Part shown: positions 17,600 to 26,421 of the stretch, piece by piece
How positions within the stretch are numbered: position 1 is the first letter of the stretch
Layout of the letters: each line of letters starts with the position of its first letter
Origin: Cyanobium usitatum str. Tous
Lineage (GTDB): Bacteria > Cyanobacteriota > Cyanobacteriia > PCC-6307 > Cyanobiaceae
Length of the DNA: 64,000 nucleotides
Assembly (NCBI RefSeq): GCF_963920485.1
Contig: NZ_OY986431.1
Coordinates: forward strand, 1,860,001 to 1,924,000
Direction: 5' to 3'
Notes under the pieces: generated by a model
What the model was told of the DNA's origin: nothing
The model's input: only the letters and a program-made list of their open reading frames with translations
Databases searched by the model: none
Made by a program: the position numbers and the translations under genes

Positions 17600-19629
17600 G
17601 GGGTAGGGGACTGCGCAACCGAATCGTCTGGGCGACGACTCTGCAGCTGCTGCTGGTGAGTGGGGCGGTGGGCGGCTTGGCCTATTTCAGCGGCCAACGC
17701 GGTGGCTTTGGCCTGGCCGAGGCCTACCGCCAGCAAGACGCCATCACCGACCTTTCGGAGCAGCTCTCGGGCCGCCTGGCGGCACCGCAGCTGATCAACA
17801 GCCTCAACGTGCTCGCCATCCAGCAGGGCCAGCTCTCCTTAAACGACTTCGACGCCATGGGGCAGCGCTTCTGGAGTCAGATGCAGCTCTTCCCCGTGGG
17901 CTACATCAATTACGGCAGCGTTCGAGGGGAATTCCTCGGGGTGGAAAGGCTCGACAGCGGCGCCTTTGTGATCAACGAAGACGCGTTCGCCAGCCCCCTC
18001 GGCAAGGGCACGATGGGCGTCTACGCCATGGGAGCAAAGGGACAACGGGGCGCCCTGCTGGAGTCAATTCCTGGCATGACCGACAGCCACGAGGAGGCCT
18101 GGTACGTGGAAACGGTGAAGGCCGGCCAGCCCACCTGGAGCTCGATCTACCAGTGGGAAGACAAGCCCGAGGTGCTGGCGATTGCCTTTAATCAACCCCT
18201 CTACGGCCCTGGGCGCCAACTGCTCGGCGTCATCGGCGTCGACTTCGTACTCAGCCAGCTCAACACCTGGCTTAAAGAAGTCTGGAAAGACAGAAACGGC
18301 TTCGCCTTGATCGTGGAAAGAAACGGCATGGTCGTGGCCAGCTCCCGGCCTGGCCTGACCAGCACAGGCAGGGGCTCCACAACCAAACGCGTGCGGCTGG
18401 ACCAACTGCCCGATCCCCTGGTGCAGGCCACCAACCGCCGCCTGCAGGAAGTGGGTGGCCTCGCTGCCCCCAGCTCCCTAGCCAGCACCCAGACCGTGCA
18501 ATACAGGGGCAACACCTACCTGGTAGGCCTCCATTCCTGGGGCCAGGCGGAGAAGCTCGACTGGCTGCTGATCACAGCCCTGCGCTCAGATCAGATCGTG
18601 CAGGCCAGTCAGCGCCATGCCCTGATCGCCCTGCTGCTGAGCCTGGGGGCGGTAGCCACCGCGGTGGTGGTGACAATCCGGGTGAGCGACTGGCTGCTGG
18701 CGCCGCTAGAGCTGCTGCGCCGGCGCTGCCAGAGCGCCTCCGAGCAGGTGGGCCAGGGGGACGCAAATCTTGTATTTGAAGCAGGGCTGCCCAAGGGCAG
18801 CGCCAGAGAGATAGAGGCCGTTTCCCAGGCGTTCGGAGCCCTGGTGGAGCGGCTAACCCAGGCCCGGCGACAACTCGCTGAAGCCATCGAGCGGGAGCGA
18901 CTCAAGGACGCCCAGACCGTGTTGGTGCTGGAAGACAAGCTCAAAAGCAGCCTGCAGGCCGCAGCCGTGGCCCACGAAATCAACCTGCCCCTCAGCACCC
19001 TGCTACTGAACAGCAAATTGCTGCTGGAGCAGCAAGAAGCTCACCTGCCCACCAACCTGAACGAGCATCTCCAGGCGATCGCCAGCAACGCCGATGAGGT
19101 CGTAACGACGATTGAAAAGATGCGCAGCCTGCTGCGCAACGTGCAGACCCACCACCGGCGACTCAACCTGGCCAACGTGGCCCGCAGCGCCCTGCTCTAC
19201 GCAGGCCCGAGCCTCAAGGCCGCAGGCATCACGGTGCAGCGCGAGGGCCTCGAAGCCAGCCTGGCGGTATTGGGGGACGCGGCCCAGATCCAGATAGCCG
19301 TGGTCAATCTGCTGCGCAATGCCCTTGAAGCGCTGGAAACAGCCGGCCCTGCCGCAGCCACCCCCGCCACCATTGCGGTGCGGCTGCAAAGCGAGGGCGA
19401 CGCGATTGTGCTCAGCGTGGCCGACAACGGCCCGGGGTTCCAGGCACCGCAAACGGCCTTAACCCCACTGGAAACCAGCAAGGCCAGTGGCAGTGGCCTG
19501 GGCTTGTTTGTGGTGCAAACCACCATGGAAAACCATCGCGGCTCCCTGGCCATCGGGCGCTCCAGCCTGGGCGGCGCCGAAGTGCGACTGATTTTTCCCG
19601 CCGCTCCTTCCCTACCTATTACTCAATAG
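17596..19629 (+). CDS. Membrane sensor histidine kinase with Cache-like periplasmic domain
   Basis: 677 residues. First membrane helix at about 11-31, second at about 341-363, enclosing a roughly 300-residue outer domain with features of a double Cache/PDC sensor (for example GVIGVDFVLSQLNTWLKEV). A HAMP-like linker follows. The H-box is VAHEINLPLSTLLLN with His460; the usual family form is HEINQPL, so Asn-Leu here is a small deviation. N-box NLLRNALEALE, G1 VADNGPGF and G2 GSGLGLFVVQTTMENHRG are intact. It is translationally coupled to the response regulator. The ligand is unknown. Its stop codon lies inside the first copy of a 22-bp repeat array. Confidence 0.92.
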   Translation: MRGRGLRNRIVWATTLQLLLVSGAVGGLAYFSGQRGGFGLAEAYRQQDAITDLSEQLSGRLAAPQLINSLNVLAIQQGQLSLNDFDAMGQRFWSQMQLFPVGYINYGSVRGEFLGVERLDSGAFVINEDAFASPLGKGTMGVYAMGAKGQRGALLESIPGMTDSHEEAWYVETVKAGQPTWSSIYQWEDKPEVLAIAFNQPLYGPGRQLLGVIGVDFVLSQLNTWLKEVWKDRNGFALIVERNGMVVASSRPGLTSTGRGSTTKRVRLDQLPDPLVQATNRRLQEVGGLAAPSSLASTQTVQYRGNTYLVGLHSWGQAEKLDWLLITALRSDQIVQASQRHALIALLLSLGAVATAVVVTIRVSDWLLAPLELLRRRCQSASEQVGQGDANLVFEAGLPKGSAREIEAVSQAFGALVERLTQARRQLAEAIERERLKDAQTVLVLEDKLKSSLQAAAVAHEINLPLSTLLLNSKLLLEQQEAHLPTNLNEHLQAIASNADEVVTTIEKMRSLLRNVQTHHRRLNLANVARSALLYAGPSLKAAGITVQREGLEASLAVLGDAAQIQIAVVNLLRNALEALETAGPAAATPATIAVRLQSEGDAIVLSVADNGPGFQAPQTALTPLETSKASGSGLGLFVVQTTMENHRGSLAIGRSSLGGAEVRLIFPAAPSLPITQ

Positions 19630-19684
19630 GGGGCAGGAGGTTACTCAATAGGGGGCGTGAGGTTACCCAATAGGGGGTAGGAGG
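19619..19684. repeat. Three tandem 22-bp direct repeats
   Basis: Three abutting copies at 19619-19640, 19641-19662 and 19663-19684, sharing the core TTACYCAATAGGGGG followed by a variable 3-base step and GAGG. The first copy contains the TAG stop of the histidine kinase; the other two are intergenic. The next gene begins 53 bases downstream. The array could be an operator for the response regulator or the LysR-like protein, or a copy-number-variable repeat. Confidence 0.95.
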
Positions 19685-19737
19685 CGATTGGTGGGCAGGC
19701 ACAAATTCATAAGGTCGCCACTCTGCGCAGTAGAAGA

Positions 19738-20334
19738 ATGCGCGACATCCTGCTCGACGGATTGCCAGTTCTGGATCTGCTGGAGATCACTGCCAGCACT
19801 TCGGTCGTGGCGGCCCTGACCAACTGCGACCAAAGCTCCGTTTCGCGCCTGCACCGCCGCGTTAGCGATCAGCTCGGCCTGGATTTCCGCAAAACCAACG
19901 GCCACTACCGGGCCCACGCCAACCACGCCGTTTTGGGCTCCCTGCGGCAAGCCTCCCAGCTGCTGCGCCTCGGCCGGGGCCAGCTGCAGCTGCAGTGGCA
20001 GGGCACCCCCCGGGATGTTCAGGCTCTCCAATCGATCGGCGACCGCGCCCTGGAGCTGGTGCGCGAGCGGGTGCTGGATCTGGCCGTGATCAATGGCCTC
20101 GATACCCTGCCGCCGGGCTGGGAGGACAGCCGCAAACCCTTTGCCTTCTTCGATCTGGTAGCCATTGGTCTGGTGCGTTACCCAATCCAGCCCAGCTGCA
20201 GCGGCACCAACCTCGATGCGGTGGTGCTGCGCCGGGAGCATTTGGAGCAGCCGGCCGTGCAGGCCTTGATCAGCCAAATCCGCGCCATATACCTGCGGGA
20301 GTTCGCGCAATTGCCAGAGCTGGCCTGGCTCTGA
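19738..20334 (+). CDS. Short LysR-like DNA-binding protein
   Basis: 198 residues. The N-terminus looks like a winged HTH of LysR type: VLDLLEITASTSVVAALTN, then CDQSSVSRLHRRVSDQLGLD, FRKTNGHYRAH. The rest is only about 120 residues and holds one LysR-effector-like strand pair (LVRERVLDLAVINGLDTLP), so a full two-lobe effector domain is missing. It probably acts as a transcription factor with reduced ligand sensing; targets are unknown. Its position after the kinase and the repeat array suggests a regulatory link, which is inference. Confidence 0.7.
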   Translation: MRDILLDGLPVLDLLEITASTSVVAALTNCDQSSVSRLHRRVSDQLGLDFRKTNGHYRAHANHAVLGSLRQASQLLRLGRGQLQLQWQGTPRDVQALQSIGDRALELVRERVLDLAVINGLDTLPPGWEDSRKPFAFFDLVAIGLVRYPIQPSCSGTNLDAVVLRREHLEQPAVQALISQIRAIYLREFAQLPELAWL

Positions 20335-20387
20335 GCAGCCGAAGCCTCACTCAATTTGCCAGCTTGGGTTGACACGCAGCCCGCCCC

Positions 20388-21788
20388 TTGAGCTCCGCCC
20401 CAACCGCCACCCCGCTGCTTGCCACGCCGATCGCAGCGATGCGGGCACCCGTCAGCACGGGCCTCACCCGCAGCCTGGCCTGGCGGCTGGAGCAGCTAGA
20501 TCGCCTGGAAGGCCTGTTGCGCGATCAGGAGGCGGCAGTGCTCGAAGCCTTGGCGGCCGACTTAGGCAAACCGCCCCTCGAGGCCACCTTTGAGCTGATA
20601 GCGGTGCGTCAGGAGCTGACCCTCACCCGGCGCCAGCTGAAGCGCTGGATGGCACCGCGGCCGATTGGGCTGGATCTGGCCCTGCGGCCCGGCCAAGCCT
20701 GGGTGCAGACCGAACCCCTTGGCTGCGTCTTGATCATCGGCCCCTGGAACTACCCATTCCACCTCTGCCTGCACCCGCTGGTGAGCGCCCTGGCGGCGGG
20801 CAACACGGCCGTGCTCAAGCCCTCAGAACATGCTCCCCACATCTCCGCACTCCTGGCCCGCTGCCTACCCCTGGCCTTTCCAGCCGAGGTGGTGCAGGTG
20901 GTCACCGGCGATGGGGCCGTGGCAGCCGAGTTGCTGGAGCAGCAGTTTGACCACATCTTTTTCACCGGCGGCGGCCGGGTGGGCCGGCTGGTGATGGCCG
21001 CCGCCGCCCGCCATCTCACCCCCGTGACCCTGGAGCTGGGCGGCAAGAGTCCGGCGATCGTGCTTGCCGATGCCGACATCGCCACCAGCGCCAAGCGCCT
21101 GGCCTGGGGCAAGGGGCTCAATGCTGGTCAAACCTGCATCGCTCCCGACCACCTGCTGGTGCAACCAGCCGTGCGGGAAGCGCTAGTGGCAGCTATCGCC
21201 GCCGAATGGCAGCGCTTCTATGGCAGCGATCCCCTCGCCAGCGAGGACATGGGCTGCATCGTCAATGAAGTCCAGTTCCAGCGGCTGGAGGCCCTGCTGG
21301 CGGGGGCCCGCAGCCGCGGCCAGGTGCTGGCGGGGGGGCGCAGCGATCCCAGCCGCCGGCGCATCGAACCCACCTTGGTAGCGATCGAATCCGGCGACGA
21401 TCCGCTGATGCAGGAGGAGCTGTTTGGCCCAATCCTGCCCGTGCTGGCAGTAGCGAACCTGGAAGCGGCCCTGGCCGAGGTGAGGGCGAGGCCCAAGCCC
21501 CTTGCCCTCTATTTGTTTAGCCACGATCGAGCCGCCCAGCAGCGCACTCTGGACACCACCAGCTCCGGTGGCGTCTGCTTCAACGATGTGGTGATGCAGG
21601 CGGGTGCGGCGGCCCTGCCCTTAGGCGGCGTCGGCGAAAGCGGCATGGGCAGCTACCACGGCGAAGCTGGCTTTCTCACCTTTTCGCACCGGCGCACGGT
21701 GCTGCGGCGCCCCTTCTGGCTGGATCTGCCCTTCCGCTACCCCCCCTATGCGGGCAAGTTGGCCCTGGTCAAGCGGCTGCTGGGCTAA
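20388..21788 (+). CDS. Aldehyde dehydrogenase (class 3 / fatty aldehyde type)
   Basis: 466 residues from a TTG start. NAD(P)-dependent oxidation of aldehydes to acids. Motifs: GPWNYPFHLCLHPLVSALAA, GNTAVLKPSEHAPH, FTGGGRVGRLVMAAAARHL, the catalytic Glu region VTLELGGKSPAIVL, and the catalytic Cys in NAGQTCIAPDHLLV. The C-terminus has LPLGGVGESGMGSYHGEAGF and a hydrophobic tail (RRPFWLDLPFRYPPYAGK) as in class 3 and fatty aldehyde dehydrogenases. In cyanobacteria such enzymes can oxidise fatty aldehydes from lipid turnover, an inferred role here. Confidence 0.93.
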   Translation: MSSAPTATPLLATPIAAMRAPVSTGLTRSLAWRLEQLDRLEGLLRDQEAAVLEALAADLGKPPLEATFELIAVRQELTLTRRQLKRWMAPRPIGLDLALRPGQAWVQTEPLGCVLIIGPWNYPFHLCLHPLVSALAAGNTAVLKPSEHAPHISALLARCLPLAFPAEVVQVVTGDGAVAAELLEQQFDHIFFTGGGRVGRLVMAAAARHLTPVTLELGGKSPAIVLADADIATSAKRLAWGKGLNAGQTCIAPDHLLVQPAVREALVAAIAAEWQRFYGSDPLASEDMGCIVNEVQFQRLEALLAGARSRGQVLAGGRSDPSRRRIEPTLVAIESGDDPLMQEELFGPILPVLAVANLEAALAEVRARPKPLALYLFSHDRAAQQRTLDTTSSGGVCFNDVVMQAGAAALPLGGVGESGMGSYHGEAGFLTFSHRRTVLRRPFWLDLPFRYPPYAGKLALVKRLLG

Positions 21789-21912
21789 CTGGGGCACGGC
21801 GATTGGGGGGCGAAGGCAGGGCGATCAGCAGCTTTGATGCGCCGAAAGCAATCCGGGGACTGGATGGGACGAGACAACGCCCTTAACGTTCCCGTACCTA
21901 TACGTGGTGCCG

Positions 21913-23289
21913 ATGCGTCGCTCCCTTGCCGCCCTGGCCCTAGCGGTGGTGTTGCCCTTCCCGGGTCTTGCCCCTGCCGCAGCCCTGGCAAACGTGGTGG
22001 TGAAGCCAGGCGAAACCCTCTCGGAAATTGCCGACCGCCACGGCGTCAGCCTCACGCGACTGATGCAGGCCAATGGCATCAGCAACCCAAACGTGATAAC
22101 TGCGGGCCAGAGCCTGCGGCTGCCAGGTAGTAGCACAGCTGCCGCTGGGAGTGCCCGGGGCGGCAGTATCACCGTCCAGCCCGGAGACACCCTCTCCGAC
22201 ATCGCCGATCGCCAGGGGGTCAGCCTCAACCAGTTGATGCAGGCCAACGGCATCACCAACCCCAACATGGTGGTGGCAGGCCAGAAGCTTGTGCTGCCTG
22301 GATCTCGCCGGGCAACGGCCGCCGCCGCTCCGCGAGCCCTGCCCACCGCTCCTTACACGGTTAAAAGCGGTGAAACCCTTTCAGAAATCGCCGATCGCTT
22401 CGGCACCAGCACCGAGCGACTGATCAAGATCAACGGGATCAGCAATCCAAATCTGGTGGTGGCGGGAACACGCCTGGCCATCCCTGGGCGTCCCTCCTCA
22501 TCGGCCGCCCCCCGCAACGCCAAGGAACACGTGGTGCGCAGCGGCGAAAGCCTCTCCAGCATCGCCGGCCGCTACGGGCTGCCGGTTGAGCGGCTGGTTG
22601 CCATCAACAAAATCGACGACCCCGATCTGGTGGTGTCCGGCACCCGCCTGAAACTGCAGGCCCCGCCTCCCGTGAAGGCCACTCCAAAGCCAGCAGCCCA
22701 AGCAAAGCCCAAGCCCAAACCCAAGCCTGCGGCAACGCCAGTGGCAAAGACAACGCCAGTTGCAACGCCAGCCCCTAAACCCACTCCCCAGCCCACACCC
22801 AGCGTTCAACAGGCCACACAACAGCCCGTGCAACAGCCCGTTCAACAGCCCGTTCAACAAAGCGTGCAACCCGCCGCAAAACCAGTGGTTCTGGCGGCGG
22901 CCCAGCCCAAAATCCAACCCACTCCCAAGCCCTCAGCTGTCGTTGCCACGCCGATCGCCAAAGCCTCAACCACTCCGACTACAGCAACCACCTCTCCCGC
23001 CAGCCGGCCGAGCACTGGCAGCAAGCCCAGCAGCAGCAAGCCTCAGGGGCCCGACTGGCGCAGCTACGGCCCGCTGCAGGTGGACTGGGCCAACTGGCAA
23101 CCTATGGGGGGCAGTTTTGTCGCCCCAACCCTCAATGGCGATGGCAAGCCCGTTTATCTGGCGGTCAACTGCGGAGCCCGCAAGCTCAATGCCACCAGCC
23201 AATCAGGCCAATGGAAGAGCTGGGATGCACCCCAGAGCGACTTTGAGGAGCAGCTAATCAGCGATATCTGTAAGGCCCGGGCCAGCTAA
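21913..23289 (+). CDS. Secreted LysM-repeat protein
   Basis: 458 residues from ATG 21913 (GTG at 21904 adds three). A signal peptide (RRSLAALALAVVLPFPGLAP) precedes four LysM domains at about 27-72, 83-130, 145-190 and 205-248, each with a PGETLSEIADRHGVS-like start and an N-G-I-x-N-P turn; they bind peptidoglycan. A Pro/Lys/Gln/Thr-rich linker follows, then an 80-residue C-terminal domain beginning DWRSYGPLQVDWANWQPMGG that I recognise only as conserved. It is likely a periplasmic or cell-wall protein. No peptidase motif is visible. Confidence 0.85.
   Translation: MRRSLAALALAVVLPFPGLAPAAALANVVVKPGETLSEIADRHGVSLTRLMQANGISNPNVITAGQSLRLPGSSTAAAGSARGGSITVQPGDTLSDIADRQGVSLNQLMQANGITNPNMVVAGQKLVLPGSRRATAAAAPRALPTAPYTVKSGETLSEIADRFGTSTERLIKINGISNPNLVVAGTRLAIPGRPSSSAAPRNAKEHVVRSGESLSSIAGRYGLPVERLVAINKIDDPDLVVSGTRLKLQAPPPVKATPKPAAQAKPKPKPKPAATPVAKTTPVATPAPKPTPQPTPSVQQATQQPVQQPVQQPVQQSVQPAAKPVVLAAAQPKIQPTPKPSAVVATPIAKASTTPTTATTSPASRPSTGSKPSSSKPQGPDWRSYGPLQVDWANWQPMGGSFVAPTLNGDGKPVYLAVNCGARKLNATSQSGQWKSWDAPQSDFEEQLISDICKARAS
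22803..22870 (+). repeat. Short in-frame tandem repeat coding for VQQP units
   Basis: Imperfect 12-base units around CAACAGCCCGTT give a run of Val-Gln-Gln-Pro in the linker of the LysM protein. Such coding repeats tend to vary in copy number between strains. Confidence 0.7.
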
Positions 23290-23315
23290 TCCAACCGGCT
23301 AGCCAACGGCCACCC

Positions 23316-23341
23316 ATCAGGCAGCCCAATCAGGCAGCCCA
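23316..23341. repeat. 13-bp tandem duplication at the recQ 3' end
   Basis: Two abutting copies of ATCAGGCAGCCCA. The copy at 23329-23341 holds the recQ stop codon and its last codons; the other copy is intergenic, between recQ and the convergent LysM gene. It looks like a small slippage duplication. Confidence 0.85.
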
Positions 23342-24859
23342 GTGGAGTGGCCAGGGCTGGCGCACGTAGCGCCGGCCCGAGGCGCGCAGATAGAGCCGCT
23401 GGGCACCGTCATCACTTTCGCTGAGCAATTCCTCCTGGGCCAGCCGCCGCAGCAGCCACCCCCAGCTCGCTTGTTGCTGCTGTCGCTGCTCAGCCGACAC
23501 GGCCGATGCCAGCTCCTCAGCCAGGTTGCGTAGATCGCGGCCAGGACGAAGCTCCAGCACCTCCAGCGCCTGGTGCGCCTCAACAGACCAATCCCGACTT
23601 TCACGGGGGTTGCGGCAGTTGTCGCAGCGGCCGCAGGCAGCCGCCAGTTCCCCTACGGCCAGCAGCAGCGCCTGCTCCCGGCAGCCCTCGCCCTCCGCCA
23701 CCGCTTCCATGCGCCGCAATTGCTGCTGGGCCAGCTCCAGCCGTTGCTGGTCCTGCTGGCGCTGGGCCCCCACGCCCCGAATTGCCCAGCCCAAGCTGGT
23801 GCGATCAGCCGGGTCGTAGAGCACCAGGCAGCGCGCCAGTTCCCCATCCCGACCGGCCCGGCCCGATTCCTGCAGGTAGCCCTCCGGACTGGCCGGCAGG
23901 TCCAGGTGCAGCACTAGTCCCACATCCGATCGATCCACTCCCATGCCGAAGGCCACGGTGGCCACCAGCACCGGCCGCGGCTGCAGCTGGAAATGCTCCA
24001 AGGCCAGCTGGCGGCTTTCGGGGTCCATGCCGGCGTGATAGGCGATCGCCTCCACCCCGACCCCGGTCAAGCGAGCTGCCCATTGCTCCACCGAGCGGCG
24101 AGTGCGCGCATAGATCAGCACGGCGCCCCGGGATGCCCCCAGCTCCGCCAGCACCAGGGGCAGGGGATCGGGCGGGCGCACCTGCATGCCGTACACCAGG
24201 TTGGTGCGGCGGGCAGAACGCACCTGGATCAGCGGTCGCCGCAGCTGCAGCAGACGAATGATGTCGGCCCGCACCTGGGGGGCTGCGGTGGCGCTGAGCG
24301 CCACTAGGGGCACCCCGGGGCACTGAGCCCGCAATTGGCCTAGGCGGCGGTAGTCGGGGCGGAAATCATGGCCCCAAGCGCTGATGCAGTGGGCCTCGTC
24401 CACCGCCAAGGCCACCAGCTGGCCGCTCTCGAGCACGTCATCGAGCAGCTGGCGGGTGGCTTCCCCCTGCAGCCGCTCCGGGGCCAGATAAAGCAGCCGC
24501 AGCCTGTGATCGCGCAGCCGCTGCAGCAGCTGGCGCCGCTCCGGCAAGGCCAGGCCGCCATGCAGGCAGGCGGCAGGGATGCCTCGGCGTTGCAGCTGGC
24601 TCACCTGGTCCTGCATCAGGGCAACCAGCGGTGAAATCACCAGCACCAGCCCACCACGCACCAAGGCGGGCAGCTGATAGCAAAGCGACTTGCCCCCGCC
24701 GGTGGGCAGCACCGCCAGGCAGTCCTGGCCGGCCAGCAGGGCCTCCACCACCGGCCGCTGACCGGGACGGAACTCGGACCAGCCAAAATGGCGCTCCAGG
24801 GCCAGCGCCAGGGGATCAGCGGGGCCAGAAGGCAATTGGGCCCTAGCAGTAGTGCTCAC
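23330..24859 (-). CDS. recQ: ATP-dependent DNA helicase RecQ
   Basis: 509 residues. 3'-5' DNA helicase for recombination and fork repair. Motifs: GWSEFRPGQRPVVEALLAGQ (motif 0), VLPTGGGKSLCYQLPALV (Walker A), VDEAHCISAWGHDFRPDYRR (DEAH), ALSATAAPQV, and QESGRAGRDGELARCLVLY (motif VI). The zinc site is present as a distant Cys plus CGRCDNC. A winged-helix remnant follows but no HRDC domain, so it is shorter than E. coli RecQ. Convergent with the LysM gene. Confidence 0.94.
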   Translation of the reverse strand: MSTTARAQLPSGPADPLALALERHFGWSEFRPGQRPVVEALLAGQDCLAVLPTGGGKSLCYQLPALVRGGLVLVISPLVALMQDQVSQLQRRGIPAACLHGGLALPERRQLLQRLRDHRLRLLYLAPERLQGEATRQLLDDVLESGQLVALAVDEAHCISAWGHDFRPDYRRLGQLRAQCPGVPLVALSATAAPQVRADIIRLLQLRRPLIQVRSARRTNLVYGMQVRPPDPLPLVLAELGASRGAVLIYARTRRSVEQWAARLTGVGVEAIAYHAGMDPESRQLALEHFQLQPRPVLVATVAFGMGVDRSDVGLVLHLDLPASPEGYLQESGRAGRDGELARCLVLYDPADRTSLGWAIRGVGAQRQQDQQRLELAQQQLRRMEAVAEGEGCREQALLLAVGELAAACGRCDNCRNPRESRDWSVEAHQALEVLELRPGRDLRNLAEELASAVSAEQRQQQQASWGWLLRRLAQEELLSESDDGAQRLYLRASGRRYVRQPWPLHWAA

Positions 24860-24897
24860 CGACCATAGCGACCACCAGATGCGGTGTTAGGGGCCGG

Positions 24898-25959
24898 TCA
24901 TGGCAGGGGTGGTGTTGGTAGGGGTGGTGGCGGCAGCTGCTCCGGCGACTCCTCCACTAGTTGCAAGCGCACCCGCTTACCCCCCGCCAGCTCCCCCAGG
25001 GACACCCGCAGGGTGCTGCCGCTGAGCGACTGCAAGGCAGTGAGCAGTTCGCGCAGGTGGGGCGTGCTGCTGCCGCTCTCCACCCAGAGGCGCTCCTGCA
25101 GGCCCCCGAGCCGCCGCCAGCTGGTGTGCAGCTTCAGCACGGCACTCTCCAGCGCCTGGGCCTGGCCCACCGCATCGGCCAGCAAGCCCAGGGCATCGAG
25201 TCGTTGAGCCTCCTGCAGCGCCTTATCGAAATCCAGGTCCCCCTGCTGAAAAGCCCGCACCGCCAGAGCTGCCTCCGCCGCCTTGCTCAACCAGCGGGCC
25301 GTGCAGGTCACCTCCTTGACTCGCTCCAGCTCCGGCTCCTCGCGCAACACCCTGCGCAGGTCCTCCTGCTGATCTTCAGGCAGCTTGGCCAGCTCCTTGA
25401 CCAGGGGAGCCACAGCCCGCGGTGGCAGGAGATTGTCAGCTGTGCGCTGGCGGATCTCCTCGGGCAAAAGGGGGCTGGTGGCAGCTGTGAACTCATCACT
25501 GAGGCGACGCACCTGCTTGCGGGTGATCTGCTGACCCTCATTAGCCGCCTCGCTGATCATCTGCTGCACCTCTGGATCGGCCTGGGCCGTCTCCAGAAAG
25601 GCCCGCTTCGAAAAATTGTTGACGCTGGTTTCCTCAAGCAGGCCGCCACCCACCAAGCTCTCAGCCGACTCAGCCAGCTGGATCAAGGTGTAGGCCCGGG
25701 TCTTGCTGATCTCCCGCTCCCGCAGCCATTGCAGGAAACCCGTGCCTCGTCCCTCGCCGCCACGCTTTTCCCGGTCCCGCACCGCCGCCAAAATCCGCCC
25801 TCGCCAGATTTCGGTCTGCAGGTCGAAGCGATCGCACACGGCCCAGGCTTCTTCAAGCCTGGCCAGAAATTCCATCGTGCTGATGGTGTCGCTTTCGGGG
25901 TCGGGCAGCTCGAGGTTGAGCACCGGCGGCGCCGGGACCTCCATCGGGTCCATGGCCAT
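24898..25959 (-). CDS. Conserved helical protein of unknown function
   Basis: 353 residues from ATG 25959. Predominantly alpha-helical and charged. The segment [20 protein letters not shown] followed by AESAESLV resembles an HTH-like region seen in some ParB/DUF3102-type proteins, and [13 protein letters not shown] recalls the helix after it. The C-terminus is Pro-rich. No enzyme motif. It lies upstream of recQ on the same strand (38-base gap) and divergent from psaE. DNA binding is a guess. Confidence 0.6.
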   Translation of the reverse strand: MAMDPMEVPAPPVLNLELPDPESDTISTMEFLARLEEAWAVCDRFDLQTEIWRGRILAAVRDREKRGGEGRGTGFLQWLREREISKTRAYTLIQLAESAESLVGGGLLEETSVNNFSKRAFLETAQADPEVQQMISEAANEGQQITRKQVRRLSDEFTAATSPLLPEEIRQRTADNLLPPRAVAPLVKELAKLPEDQQEDLRRVLREEPELERVKEVTCTARWLSKAAEAALAVRAFQQGDLDFDKALQEAQRLDALGLLADAVGQAQALESAVLKLHTSWRRLGGLQERLWVESGSSTPHLRELLTALQSLSGSTLRVSLGELAGGKRVRLQLVEESPEQLPPPPLPTPPLP

Positions 25960-26010
25960 GGGAAGGGACGCTCTGCTGTGCTGTCGATGGTGCCATGGGC
26001 AGCCAACCTC

Positions 26011-26045
26011 TCACCAAGGGCGACGAATCGTGACGCCCTTGGTGA
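26011..26045. repeat. Perfect 12-bp inverted repeat upstream of psaE
   Basis: Arms TCACCAAGGGCG and CGCCCTTGGTGA are separated by 11 bases. It sits in the divergent spacer, 58 bases before the psaE start and 51 bases before the start of the unknown minus-strand gene. No T-run follows on either strand, so it is more likely an operator or a 5'-UTR hairpin than a terminator. Confidence 0.9.
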
Positions 26046-26103
26046 AGCCCACCGCCTGCGCGGGTATCTTCGCTCTGGCAGCCACCCGATCTACAGCGCA
26101 GCG

Positions 26104-26313
26104 ATGGCAATCTCCCGCGGCGACAAGGTACGCATCAAGCGCCCCGAGTCTTACTGGTTCAACGAAGTCGGCACCGTCGCTTCGATCGACACTTCCGGCA
26201 TCCGCTACCCCGTGGTAGTTCGCTTTGAAAAGGTGAATTACAACGGCTACAGCGGCTCTGAAGGCGGCATCAACACCAACAACTTCGCCGAAAGCGAACT
26301 CCACAAGGCCTGA
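26104..26313 (+). CDS. psaE: Photosystem I reaction centre subunit IV
   Basis: 69 residues, the stromal PSI subunit that helps dock ferredoxin and supports cyclic electron flow. The sequence [20 protein letters not shown] and the following [20 protein letters not shown] and [19 protein letters not shown] are diagnostic of the SH3-like PsaE fold. The ATG gives the exact family N-terminus; the longer frame upstream is antisense to the neighbouring gene. A terminator follows. Confidence 0.98.
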   Translation: MAISRGDKVRIKRPESYWFNEVGTVASIDTSGIRYPVVVRFEKVNYNGYSGSEGGINTNNFAESELHKA

Positions 26314-26368
26314 AGCTCTTCAGCCTCTTGGAATCCAAGTTCCGGGAAGCTTTCCAGGCCTCTCTAAA

Positions 26369-26400
26369 GCCCGTGCGACTTTTGGTTGCGCGGGCATTTT
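26369..26400 (+). terminator. Rho-independent terminator after psaE
   Basis: An eight-pair stem GCCCGTGC / GCGCGGGC (one G-T pair), extended by three weaker pairs around a short T-rich loop, is followed by ATTTT. It lies between psaE and mutM. Confidence 0.8.
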
Positions 26401-26421
26401 GCTGGGCAAGCGCCTAAGCCA

